This document shows, in pieces, positions 1 through 5,852 of a stretch of 8,590 bases of DNA. The stretch's first letter is position 1; the number at the start of each line of letters is the position of its first letter. The stretch comes from Deltaproteobacteria bacterium (GTDB taxonomy: Bacteria > Desulfobacterota > Anaeroferrophillalia > Anaeroferrophillales > Tharpellaceae), in assembly GCA_030633185.1 (NCBI GenBank), contig DAOVTG010000099.1:1-8590 (forward strand), in the 5' to 3' direction. Position numbers and translations under genes: made by a program. The notes beneath the pieces were generated by a model. The model saw only the letters and a program-made list of their open reading frames with translations. It ran no database searches and was not told where the DNA came from.

Positions 1-86
1 AAGATCGTCATGAGGAGAAAAGTGCAGAGAAAGAATTTCCGATGACCGAAAATCAAATTCTCCAACCATAAAATAATTTTTTTCAT
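1..86 (-). CDS. MMPL/RND-superfamily exporter, N-terminal fragment (runs off the window)
   Basis: An open frame starts at ATG 86-84 and continues past the window edge, giving 28 complete codons. A strong ribosome binding site, AAGGAAAGG (91-99), lies 4 nt upstream. The peptide starts MKKIILWLENLIFGHRKFF and then becomes hydrophobic. An amphipathic start with a 'LENLIFGHRK'-like phrase followed by a first transmembrane segment is, from my knowledge of the family, how MMPL/RND-type exporters open in gene clusters with DUF1302, DUF1329 and YCF48 proteins. The gene begins 30 nt after the YCF48 stop and is probably co-transcribed with it. The expected product is an inner-membrane, proton-driven exporter of lipid-like substrates. 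Only the first segment is visible, so the family call rests on context plus a short peptide; the reading frame and start are well supported. Confidence 0.68.
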   Translation of the reverse strand, partial: MKKIILWLENLIFGHRKFFLCTFLLMTI

Positions 87-116
87 CTTACCTTTCCTTG
101 AAATAAATAGGGTTGG

Positions 117-1169
117 CTACTTTGATAAGGCCAAATCACTGCGGGTAATTTTTTTCACACCAAAAACGCCGACAAAAATCAGGGAGCCATCATCCGCAAG
201 CACAGATGATGAAATCCCTTTACGTGACGGTAACCGTTGAACCTTGAAACTGTGGCCACTGTCCTGGCTTATCAGAACCACACCACGGTTGCCACAGACC
301 AGGATCGTGCCATCCTCAAGACGGACTCCAGAGCTGAGTAGCGCCTTAGTTTTAGACTCCACTTTGAGCCAACTCACACCGGAATCATGCGAACGAAACA
401 GGTTACCGCGCAAACCAAACATCAGTAATGACTCCCCTTCGAGGGGGAGAACACCGAAAAATGATCCGACATAAGGTGATGACAACGCCACCCAACTGAG
501 ACCATTATCATCGGAACGATACATATGGCCCATCTCAGCCACAATATAGAGTTTGCCACTGCTAGATCTAGCTATTTGGTTGAGGTGATAATCGGCATAC
601 TCTTCTTCTCCACCGGCACCAGCGCCAGGTGCACTAACCAGATTCAGCATCCCGGCCTTCCAGCTATCGCCGCCATCGGTCGTCTTCAGAAAAACTCCAT
701 AGGTACCGATTGCAAAACCATTTTCGGCATCGAGAAAAAAGACATCCATTAGCGGGCCACCGGCCTCGATATCATCGTAAAGACGCACCCAGCTTTTTCC
801 GCCGTCCCGGGTTCGGATAATGACATGGTCGTAGCCAACCGCCCAACCAAGTTTAGCATTGTGAAAATAGACTCCGGTCAGGGCCACTTGAACCGGCACC
901 TCGGCCTGAGTCCAGCTCTTACCGGTATCACTGGATAACAGAACAAAACCCTGCTCGCCGACGGCGGCAACAAACTCATCGACGGCCGCGACATCGAGCA
1001 TTAAGGACTTTTTGACGAAAGGAAGATACTCACTGTTTACAGGAGTTGCAAAAACAGGAGAGATGATACTGCAAACAAGTAGCAAAACCAACATCGAGAA
1101 CAAGTATCTAAAAAACCTTTGCTGACCGCTGAAAGAGATAACTTTGGATCTTATATAAGAAAATTTCAT
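117..1169 (-). CDS. Exported YCF48/BNR-type beta-propeller protein
   Basis: This 350-residue protein has a basic N-terminus and a hydrophobic segment (about 21-40) ending in VFA, a plausible signal peptidase I site after Ala41, so it should act in the periplasm. Six Asp-box-like motifs (S/T-x-D-x-G-x-S-W/F) recur at about 79-86, 120-127, 163-170, 219-226, 260-267 and 301-308, each preceded by a G-x-x-G strand. This is the pattern of YCF48/HCF136-like and BNR-repeat propellers. A Gly/Glu-rich insertion at about 171-198 separates blades three and four. Photosynthetic Ycf48 is a photosystem II assembly factor; here there is no photosynthesis context, and relatives beside DUF1302, DUF1329 and MMPL genes have no settled role. 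A scaffold joining the exporter to periplasmic partners is inference. The start at 1169 has AGGA about 9 nt upstream. No sialidase catalytic residues are apparent, so an enzyme is unlikely. Confidence 0.85.
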   Translation of the reverse strand: MKFSYIRSKVISFSGQQRFFRYLFSMLVLLLVCSIISPVFATPVNSEYLPFVKKSLMLDVAAVDEFVAAVGEQGFVLLSSDTGKSWTQAEVPVQVALTGVYFHNAKLGWAVGYDHVIIRTRDGGKSWVRLYDDIEAGGPLMDVFFLDAENGFAIGTYGVFLKTTDGGDSWKAGMLNLVSAPGAGAGGEEEYADYHLNQIARSSSGKLYIVAEMGHMYRSDDNGLSWVALSSPYVGSFFGVLPLEGESLLMFGLRGNLFRSHDSGVSWLKVESKTKALLSSGVRLEDGTILVCGNRGVVLISQDSGHSFKVQRLPSRKGISSSVLADDGSLIFVGVFGVKKITRSDLALSK

Positions 1170-1208
1170 AATTTCATTCCTGTTTTTCTATTATTCTGTT
1201 TCCGGGGC

Positions 1209-1248
1209 ATCTAACGAACTGGCGAATCTATGCGCCCGTTCGTTAGAT
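1209..1248. repeat. 40-bp hairpin (11-bp perfect outer stem)
   Basis: ATCTAACGAAC (1209-1219) is perfectly complementary to GTTCGTTAGAT (1238-1248). After one mismatch, GGCG (1221-1224) pairs with CGCC (1233-1236), leaving an 8-nt loop. It sits about 40 nt before the YCF48 start. It could be a repetitive palindrome or an mRNA processing or stability element. It lacks a U-tract on the minus strand, so it is not a classical terminator. The outermost seven bases of each arm fit the integron attC core consensus (RYYYAAC/GTTRRRY), but the element is shorter than known attC sites. Confidence 0.7.
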
Positions 1249-1253
1249 TTTAA
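1246..1253. repeat. Target site duplication, copy 1 (GATTTTAA)
   Basis: GATTTTAA directly abuts the left terminal inverted repeat of the MITE and is identical to the 8 bases directly abutting the right one. Its first three bases are shared with the right arm of the neighbouring 40-bp hairpin, so that hairpin was kept intact by the insertion. Confidence 0.85.
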
Positions 1254-1405
1254 GTAACTATTCAGGTGCCCACCATAAAGTTACATTAAATAGCGGCACA
1301 CTTTGCTTCGCTCTCATAAACGGGGTCAAAGCTGGGGTGCTAGCGCACCTTGTACCAGCAATGACCCCAATCCCGGCAGTTTTGATACAGAATCTGAATA
1401 GTTAC
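1254..1405. mobile_element. 152-bp MITE with IS66-type ends
   Basis: The ends are a perfect 12-bp inverted repeat: GTAACTATTCAG (1254-1265) and CTGAATAGTTAC (1394-1405). They are flanked with no gap by the 8-bp direct repeat GATTTTAA. Ends beginning GTAA together with 8-bp duplications are the established signature of the IS66 family, so this is best read as a non-autonomous miniature element moved by an IS66-type transposase encoded elsewhere. The interior is non-coding and holds a long imperfect hairpin (1322-1368). It lies between two co-directional genes and interrupts no reading frame. The insertion model is directly supported by the sequence; the family assignment follows known IS66 end and target properties. 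Confidence 0.85.
1322..1368. repeat. Long imperfect hairpin inside the MITE
   Basis: Three nested stems share one axis: GGGGTCA/TGACCCC (1322-1328 with 1362-1368), GCTGG/CCAGC (1331-1335 with 1355-1359) and GGTGC/GCACC (1336-1340 with 1345-1349). They are separated by a symmetrical AA/AA internal loop and a 5-nt bulge, with a 4-nt apical loop. Seventeen pairs in all should form a stable structure in the transcript. There is no trailing U-run on either strand. Confidence 0.75.
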
Positions 1406-1413
1406 GATTTTAA
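1406..1413. repeat. Target site duplication, copy 2 (GATTTTAA)
   Basis: This is the second copy of the 8-bp duplication, immediately outside the right MITE end and 6 bp from the DUF1329 stop codon at 1420-1422. The element therefore landed just behind the gene without altering its coding sequence. Confidence 0.85.
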
Positions 1414-1419
1414 AGATAT

Positions 1420-2787
1420 TTAACGGCGTCCGGAACGTCTGAGTGAATTAACTGTGAAAATTTTAGATTCAAGGCCGGCATCTTCGTTGAATTTCCACAT
1501 AGGTTTGTCGTTACTAAGATATTGGATACCGTAACGGCCATTCTCGAGATCATAAGAGACATCAGACAGCGTCCAAATGGTCTTAACATCATAGTAGTTA
1601 ACCGTATGCGATATATGAACCCGCCAAAGTTGATCACGTTTATCATAGTAATCGGCGGCGATTAGGTTCCAGGAGTCCTCATCAATATAGAAGACCCGCT
1701 TTTTGTAGATGTGGCGGGTGCCCTCTTTGAGGGTACCTACGACTTTCCAAACCCGGTGCAGTTCATAGCGCACATCCTCACAGCTCATGTGGTTTGGCTT
1801 GATAATATCCGAGTATTCCAAGCTTTCGCTGCCAAGTTTGTAACAGTTATAAGGAACATACATCTCTTGTTTACCGGCCAACTCCCAGTTATAGCGTTGG
1901 GGACTGCCGTTATACATATCGGTCTGATCGGAAGTAAAAAGGCCGTCCATGGCGATACCGGGATTATCAAAAGCGACATGGGGAGCTCGCCGAACCCGGC
2001 GCTGCCCAGGATTATAGGTCCAGGCCCCACGGTGTTCTTTCTCCTGGTCGAGGGTATCATGAACCAAGAGTATGCGACCGGCATTCCGGGCCGGCGCGGT
2101 AACAGTTTCAAGGTAGAACAAAACTTTATTGTCCAAAGTCGCATCGGTCTGCCCGGCATGGCTGTAGTTAAAATCGATTTTCTGGCGCATATGGACACCG
2201 ACATAACTGCCGTTGGCCATAACCGGAGCCGCAACGTACTTGCGATCAACCTGATCAACCCGCCAACGCAAAAGATGATTCCAGACAACCTCAATACCAT
2301 TTTCCGGAATCGGAAAAGGAAAACCTTCACCCGCATTTATAACTCCATTCCCCCCCTCAACCAGTTCCGCGGTTGCACCAATACGCTTGGTCGCGTCATA
2401 GATTCGTTGCGGCATTGAGGCACTGCGATGGGTCGGATAGACCTTCATCTTAAAGGTCGGATAAGTCTTCATCAGCGCCTTATAGCCATCAGTCAACTGA
2501 TCAGCGTACTTATCCATATTGGCAGCATCAATCGTAAAAAGAACTTTGTCGTCAGCATAGGGATCAATAGGTTTCTTCCCTTTTTCGTAACCAGCCGGTG
2601 GTGTCGTAATCCCACCGTCCCAAGCAGGTATAGTACCAGCTTTATTACCGGCCTTTTCGGCCCCGATCGGGGTTAAGTCTTTACCTAAACGACTGACCTC
2701 TTCCGGGGTTGCCGCAGTCCACCCAGTGCAAGCGAAAGCCATCGACAAGAGACCGACAACCAGGGTTATAGATAGTTTTCTGTACAT
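1420..2787 (-). CDS. DUF1329 family periplasmic protein (LolA/LolB-like fold)
   Basis: The product is 455 residues from the ATG at 2787, or 457 from the ATG at 2793. AAGGAG (2797-2802) lies only 3 nt from the first ATG but 9 nt from the second, so I prefer the second. A hydrophobic signal segment (LSITLVVGLLSMAFA) is followed by the mature N-terminus ATPEEVSRLGKDLTPIGAEK. That phrase and the nearby GNKAGTIPAWDGGI are characteristic of DUF1329. The conserved PIPENGIEVVWNHLLR block lies at about 161-176 of the longer form, and the C-terminal half is rich in Trp and Tyr. Known DUF1329 structures resemble LolA/LolB lipoprotein carriers, implying binding of a lipid or acyl chain in the periplasm. 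The Cys after the signal core is in a poor lipobox, so a soluble protein is more likely than a lipoprotein. The gene starts about 25 nt after the DUF1302 stop, in the usual DUF1302-DUF1329 pairing. Family call is firm; function is inferred. Confidence 0.9.
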   Translation of the reverse strand: MYRKLSITLVVGLLSMAFACTGWTAATPEEVSRLGKDLTPIGAEKAGNKAGTIPAWDGGITTPPAGYEKGKKPIDPYADDKVLFTIDAANMDKYADQLTDGYKALMKTYPTFKMKVYPTHRSASMPQRIYDATKRIGATAELVEGGNGVINAGEGFPFPIPENGIEVVWNHLLRWRVDQVDRKYVAAPVMANGSYVGVHMRQKIDFNYSHAGQTDATLDNKVLFYLETVTAPARNAGRILLVHDTLDQEKEHRGAWTYNPGQRRVRRAPHVAFDNPGIAMDGLFTSDQTDMYNGSPQRYNWELAGKQEMYVPYNCYKLGSESLEYSDIIKPNHMSCEDVRYELHRVWKVVGTLKEGTRHIYKKRVFYIDEDSWNLIAADYYDKRDQLWRVHISHTVNYYDVKTIWTLSDVSYDLENGRYGIQYLSNDKPMWKFNEDAGLESKIFTVNSLRRSGRR

Positions 2788-2796
2788 AACCATATT

Positions 2797-2802
2797 CTCC
2801 TT
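2797..2802 (-). promoter_or_regulatory. Ribosome binding site deciding the DUF1329 start
   Basis: AAGGAG on the minus strand is 3 nt from the ATG at 2793 and 9 nt from the in-frame ATG at 2787. The longer spacing is closer to the usual optimum, which favours the downstream start and removes two residues (MV) from the longest frame. Confidence 0.6.
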
Positions 2803-2812
2803 ATTGTTTTAG

Positions 2813-4498
2813 TTAAAATGAGTACTTAATATTAAAGGCAGCCATATCGCGATCATGAATCTTATTAAAATCACCGGCCCCAAAGAAGTTCGTGTAACTG
2901 AGATCGGTCGCCCAATCCTGATAGGTTGCGTTAAGACCGAACGTGATCGCCTTGCGATTATCCATAAAATTACCGCCAGGACCAGGTGAGTCACCACAAA
3001 CATCATGCTTCCAGGCAATTCGGGGCATTAGGGCTATGCCACCAATAGCATTCAGGTAGGTGAGTTGGGCCAGAGCCCGATAACCCCAGGAAAAATCATC
3101 AGCGTAGCGCTCATCGCCATTTGTTTTCTTGCCCGGAGTATCAAATTTAAGCTCATCTTCGTCCGGCATATCATGGACATAGGTCATTCCGACTTCACAG
3201 AGAAGAACCCCCTGACTGGCACCGAGAATTGGCCCTGTGAGTTGGGTTGCGGTCATCTGAAATTGACTGACATCAAGCTTCTCATAACCATCTATGGCTT
3301 CTCCAGGAGCAAAAGTCCCTTCAATTTGACTGGGAGCGCCGATCGCTTTTTTCAAAATTTCAGCATCATCGATCTGTAATGGCACATCAAGACGGTGAGA
3401 GAATTCACCCTGTATCGCGCAACCGGCAACTTCGGTCGAAAAGCTGACCCCGATCAGTTGGATGTCTTCAACATACTCGGTAAAATAGCCGGCAAATGCC
3501 GGGACGCCAGGAACTGTGGTTTTCACACCACTAATACTCGGGAGACGACTATGATAGTTCAGGTAGAACAAGCCGAATTCAGTGTTATTAAGTTGCTCTA
3601 CGAAAAGACGAGCCGCGACTCCAAATTGACCTGTTGAGGAAGCATCCTGGGTCTTTGTTCTGCTAATGGCATAGGGAAAAGCGCCTTCTGGAACCATACC
3701 ATCACCAATAGTCAATGTGGTTCCGCTGGTCGGAGCATAATCATTGCTGGCAAAATAGCTGCCCAGCGGATCGATGATGGTCTCCTCCCAGTCATAGAGG
3801 TAGAGAGCTTCAATCGTGAGATTATCGGTCAGTCCGGCCGAGATCCAAACCATCCCTTCCGGCATCAGGGCTTCCTTTAACTCTGCCCCGGGCAGACGGA
3901 TAGCCGAGACATCAACCGGATTAATGGCATTGATACTGTTCTGGATAAAAGTACTCTCTCCCCAACTGACAACCTGATCACCGACCCGAACCTGAACCGG
4001 CACGGGGCCGACATCAAAAGCGTACCAGGCAAAGTAGTCGAGCATTTTAATGTCGGAACCAACAAGCTCCTTGGTGTCACTTGTGAGCTCGGTTCTTTCC
4101 CGATCTTCATGATCATTTTCATAGTCGTAAAAAGCTGTACCACGCAGGAAGATACCATAATTTTCACGATAGAGATCCAATTCACTGGTTACTTTGAAAA
4201 CGTTACTGAAAAGACCTCGATCATAATTCAGGTTACCGTCATCGATATTCACGGTTCGCGCATTACCGCCATTACTGATACCAACTAGATCCGAATCGCG
4301 TTTTTCAACACGAAAGGCGGCACCATAGGAAACCGCTGTATCAAATGTTCCCTGGGCAACCCCTAAGTCAAACTGAAACGCCTGAACCGGCACAACCTGC
4401 GAAAACAACAACAGGAAACTAAATAAACCAACACCTAGCATAGACAACCATAACCTATGCCTACAGATAAACCTTTGCTGAACCCCGTCACTCTTCAT
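2813..4498 (-). CDS. DUF1302 family outer-membrane beta-barrel protein
   Basis: This 561-residue protein starts with a signal peptide: basic residues to about 16, a hydrophobic core at about 17-38, and cleavage after VQA at residue 40. The mature part shows alternating aromatic strands typical of outer-membrane barrels and ends NIKYSF, with the C-terminal Phe recognised by the BAM machinery. The DUF1302 signature, running from VGDQVVSWGESTFIQ through NAINPVDVSA to PGAELKEAL, spans about 172-210 and is highly conserved here. Length fits the family. DUF1302 genes nearly always precede DUF1329 genes, as here (19 nt from this stop to the longest DUF1329 start). The likely role is an outer-membrane channel or acceptor for a hydrophobic compound, which is inference. 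It is the first gene after the 350-bp regulatory gap, so it probably leads an operon of at least four genes. AGGGG lies about 6 nt upstream of the start. Confidence 0.92.
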   Translation of the reverse strand: MKSDGVQQRFICRHRLWLSMLGVGLFSFLLLFSQVVPVQAFQFDLGVAQGTFDTAVSYGAAFRVEKRDSDLVGISNGGNARTVNIDDGNLNYDRGLFSNVFKVTSELDLYRENYGIFLRGTAFYDYENDHEDRERTELTSDTKELVGSDIKMLDYFAWYAFDVGPVPVQVRVGDQVVSWGESTFIQNSINAINPVDVSAIRLPGAELKEALMPEGMVWISAGLTDNLTIEALYLYDWEETIIDPLGSYFASNDYAPTSGTTLTIGDGMVPEGAFPYAISRTKTQDASSTGQFGVAARLFVEQLNNTEFGLFYLNYHSRLPSISGVKTTVPGVPAFAGYFTEYVEDIQLIGVSFSTEVAGCAIQGEFSHRLDVPLQIDDAEILKKAIGAPSQIEGTFAPGEAIDGYEKLDVSQFQMTATQLTGPILGASQGVLLCEVGMTYVHDMPDEDELKFDTPGKKTNGDERYADDFSWGYRALAQLTYLNAIGGIALMPRIAWKHDVCGDSPGPGGNFMDNRKAITFGLNATYQDWATDLSYTNFFGAGDFNKIHDRDMAAFNIKYSF

Positions 4499-4585
4499 TC
4501 CTCACCCCTCGCTCCTTGGTTAATTTTGCAATCATAAAATAGAAATCTAGATGATCTCTAATAACCCTGCCTATTTGCAAGCCGC

Positions 4586-4604
4586 CAGCGGTTACCCTAC
4601 GCTG
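4586..4604. promoter_or_regulatory. Dyad CAGCG-N9-CGCTG, possible operator
   Basis: CAGCG (4586-4590) and CGCTG (4600-4604) form a 5-bp inverted repeat around a 9-bp centre. It lies 10 bp downstream, in transcript direction, of a TTGACA hexamer (4615-4620) that lacks a good -10 box. The position would suit a regulator site, but the arms are short and chance cannot be excluded. Confidence 0.25.
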
Positions 4605-4652
4605 ACTATCTCCCTGTCAAGAATAACCATTTAACAGCTTGTCAAAAACCAT

Positions 4653-4680
4653 ACTATAACTCTCAACTAATGTTATACAA
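4653..4680 (-). promoter_or_regulatory. Candidate sigma70 promoter B for the DUF1302 operon
   Basis: TATAGT (4653-4658) matches the -10 consensus at five of six positions. A weak -35, TTGTAT (4675-4680), lies 16 bp upstream. It is about 155 bp before the DUF1302 start in an AT-rich stretch where spurious matches are common. Confidence 0.25.
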
Positions 4681-4769
4681 TTTGCAATATACTAATATAC
4701 TATTAATACAGTCTTATTTATCGTTAATAGGGTTACGGTATATATGTTAGAGAAACATTGTTTCCTCAA

Positions 4770-4798
4770 CAAATAAAACATGATTTGCATTTTGTCAA
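4770..4798 (-). promoter_or_regulatory. Candidate sigma70 promoter A for the DUF1302 operon
   Basis: A perfect -35 TTGACA (4793-4798) is followed after 17 bp by a poor -10, TATTTG (4770-4775). Placement just after the upstream gene is reasonable, but it would give a leader of more than 250 nt and the -10 is weak. Confidence 0.28.
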
Positions 4799-4848
4799 GC
4801 AAATAAAATAAACATATCACCGCCGGACATTTAAAACCTTTGCAAAGA

Positions 4849-5832
4849 TCACTCTATAAGCTGAGATTCACGTAGCCAAACTTCCACTTTGCGCATCCCC
4901 TCTTCTAGTTTAACCTGGGGAGCAAAACCCAGCAAACGCTTGGCCTTATCATTTTTTAAACCGTTATTTCGCGCCAGCATCATCATCGTGTTGCGGCCCA
5001 ACTCCGAAGGTTTACCCGTAAGACGAGTAAGTCCTCCGACCAGATCAGCCAAACAGTTGGCTATAGAGGTAGGAATACACGATACTTTCTCTTTACCGGC
5101 CCAGCGGGCATGATAGGAGAAATATTCTACACAGGTCAGCATTTCATCGCTACAGAGATTAAAAATCTGCCCTTTGCCCTGCTCGTGACCACCCGCGAGG
5201 ATTATGCCGTCGACTAGGTCGTCTATATATAATGGAGAAAAGATCCCGCGTCCGTTTTTAGGCAGCAGAAATTTTCCCGCTTTAATCATCTCAAGCGGCA
5301 GTACAACCCAGGGTCGAGAACCGGGACCATAGATATCGGCGGGGCGAACTATGGTACAATCGATCTCCCGACAAATATGGGCCGCCAAGACCAGATGCTC
5401 GGCGGCGATTTTAGTATCGACATAGGGGTGATTGATCGGGCGCAAGGGGGTCTCTTCACCTTGCAGGTCGACATACTCAAACCCGTAAACACCACCACTG
5501 GAGACATGAACAAAGCGCTTTACTCCGGCAGCGTCGGCAGCATCGAGTACCAACTTGGTTCCGAGAACGTTAACCCGCCAGGCATCATCCATGGACGCGG
5601 TATTTGAGACCAGCGCTGCACAATGGATAACCAGATCAACCCCGACAAGGATCTCTTTCCAGCTATCAGGATTAAGCAGATCGCCGACGACAACACCCCA
5701 CTCGGGATTCTCAACAAAGTCGATACCGCACACATCCGCACCTAACTCCCGGTATTTTATTGCCAGAGAGCGCGCGATAAAACCGTTAGCTCCAGTTATA
5801 AAAACTTTTTTTGGTGTCATTATCTCAGCCAT
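4849..5832 (-). CDS. NAD-dependent epimerase/dehydratase family protein (extended SDR, 3-beta-HSD-like)
   Basis: This 327-residue protein has a Rossmann motif TGANGFIA at about 13-20. The usual third Gly is Ala, an accepted variant. An acidic residue at the end of beta-2 (GIDF, Asp38) indicates NAD(H) preference. The active site shows a Ser in HVSSGGVYG (about 109-117) and the catalytic pair in YVDTK (Tyr137, Lys141). The RPADIYGPGS phrase near 190 and the C-terminal substrate region are those of extended SDRs. It resembles 3-beta-hydroxysteroid dehydrogenase and sterol- or acyl-processing epimerase-like enzymes as much as sugar epimerases, so the substrate is not assignable. It starts 20 nt after the stop of the preceding SDR gene, so the two are surely co-transcribed. 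The ATG at 5832 has GGGGA too close; an in-frame ATG at 5820 is an alternative, and neither has an ideal ribosome binding site. A role in modifying the molecule carried by the downstream cassette is a guess from proximity. Confidence 0.87.
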   Translation of the reverse strand: MAEIMTPKKVFITGANGFIARSLAIKYRELGADVCGIDFVENPEWGVVVGDLLNPDSWKEILVGVDLVIHCAALVSNTASMDDAWRVNVLGTKLVLDAADAAGVKRFVHVSSGGVYGFEYVDLQGEETPLRPINHPYVDTKIAAEHLVLAAHICREIDCTIVRPADIYGPGSRPWVVLPLEMIKAGKFLLPKNGRGIFSPLYIDDLVDGIILAGGHEQGKGQIFNLCSDEMLTCVEYFSYHARWAGKEKVSCIPTSIANCLADLVGGLTRLTGKPSELGRNTMMMLARNNGLKNDKAKRLLGFAPQVKLEEGMRKVEVWLRESQLIE

Positions 5833-5852
5833 TCCCCACTTTTATTTAGGAT

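Larger units (their letters stand above)
1170..1419. other. DUF1329-YCF48 intergenic region with a hairpin and an inserted MITE
   Basis: This 250-bp spacer contains no credible gene. Reading along the transcript it holds one copy of GATTTTAA (1406-1413), a 152-bp MITE (1254-1405), the second GATTTTAA (1246-1253), a 40-bp hairpin (1209-1248), and the YCF48 leader. Removing the MITE and one duplication leaves a spacer of about 90 nt. No stem is followed by a U-run on the minus strand, so I do not call a terminator. Read-through from DUF1329 into YCF48 is likely, though the added structure could reduce it. Confidence 0.8.
4499..4848 (-). promoter_or_regulatory. AT-rich control region upstream of the DUF1302 operon
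   Basis: This 350-bp gap contains no convincing gene. It is clearly more AT-rich than its neighbours, especially 4620-4815. On the minus strand there are three TTGACA hexamers (4793-4798, 4640-4645 and 4615-4620), a TATAGT hexamer (4653-4658), four exact TTTGCAA heptamers on the plus strand, and a 5-bp dyad (4586-4604). No hairpin plus U-run follows the epimerase stop, so I cannot say whether the upstream transcript ends here. The region most likely carries the promoter and regulator sites of the DUF1302-DUF1329-YCF48-MMPL operon. Confidence 0.6.

Noticed and set aside
1209..1248. True integron attC site
   Set aside because: It is 40 nt, shorter than known attC sites. It lacks the unpaired spacer between the R and L boxes, and neither an integrase nor a cassette array is visible.
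1322..1368. Intrinsic terminator after DUF1329
   Set aside because: No run of U follows on the minus strand (the next bases are GTTTATG), and the structure belongs to a mobile element with target duplications.
1711..2418. A 235-codon open frame on the plus strand
   Set aside because: It lies wholly opposite the DUF1329 gene, whose product has clear family motifs. The antisense product shows no recognisable domain and has no ribosome binding site that I can support, so it is a shadow frame.
2720..2760. DUF1329 protein as a lipoprotein
   Set aside because: The Cys follows MAFA, which lacks the usual small residue at -2 and Leu-like residue at -3 of a lipobox. An ordinary signal peptidase I site a few residues later (near WTAA) fits better.
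4562..4735. A third inverted-repeat element in the 350-bp spacer (TAACCCT at 4562-4568, AGGGTTA at 4729-4735)
   Set aside because: Only 7 bp match, there is no flanking direct repeat, and the interior has no central hairpin. Chance is the simpler explanation.
4692..4781. 29-codon frame on the minus strand in the DUF1302 control region
   Set aside because: It has no ribosome binding site, its composition follows the AT-rich spacer, and it has no recognisable sequence feature.
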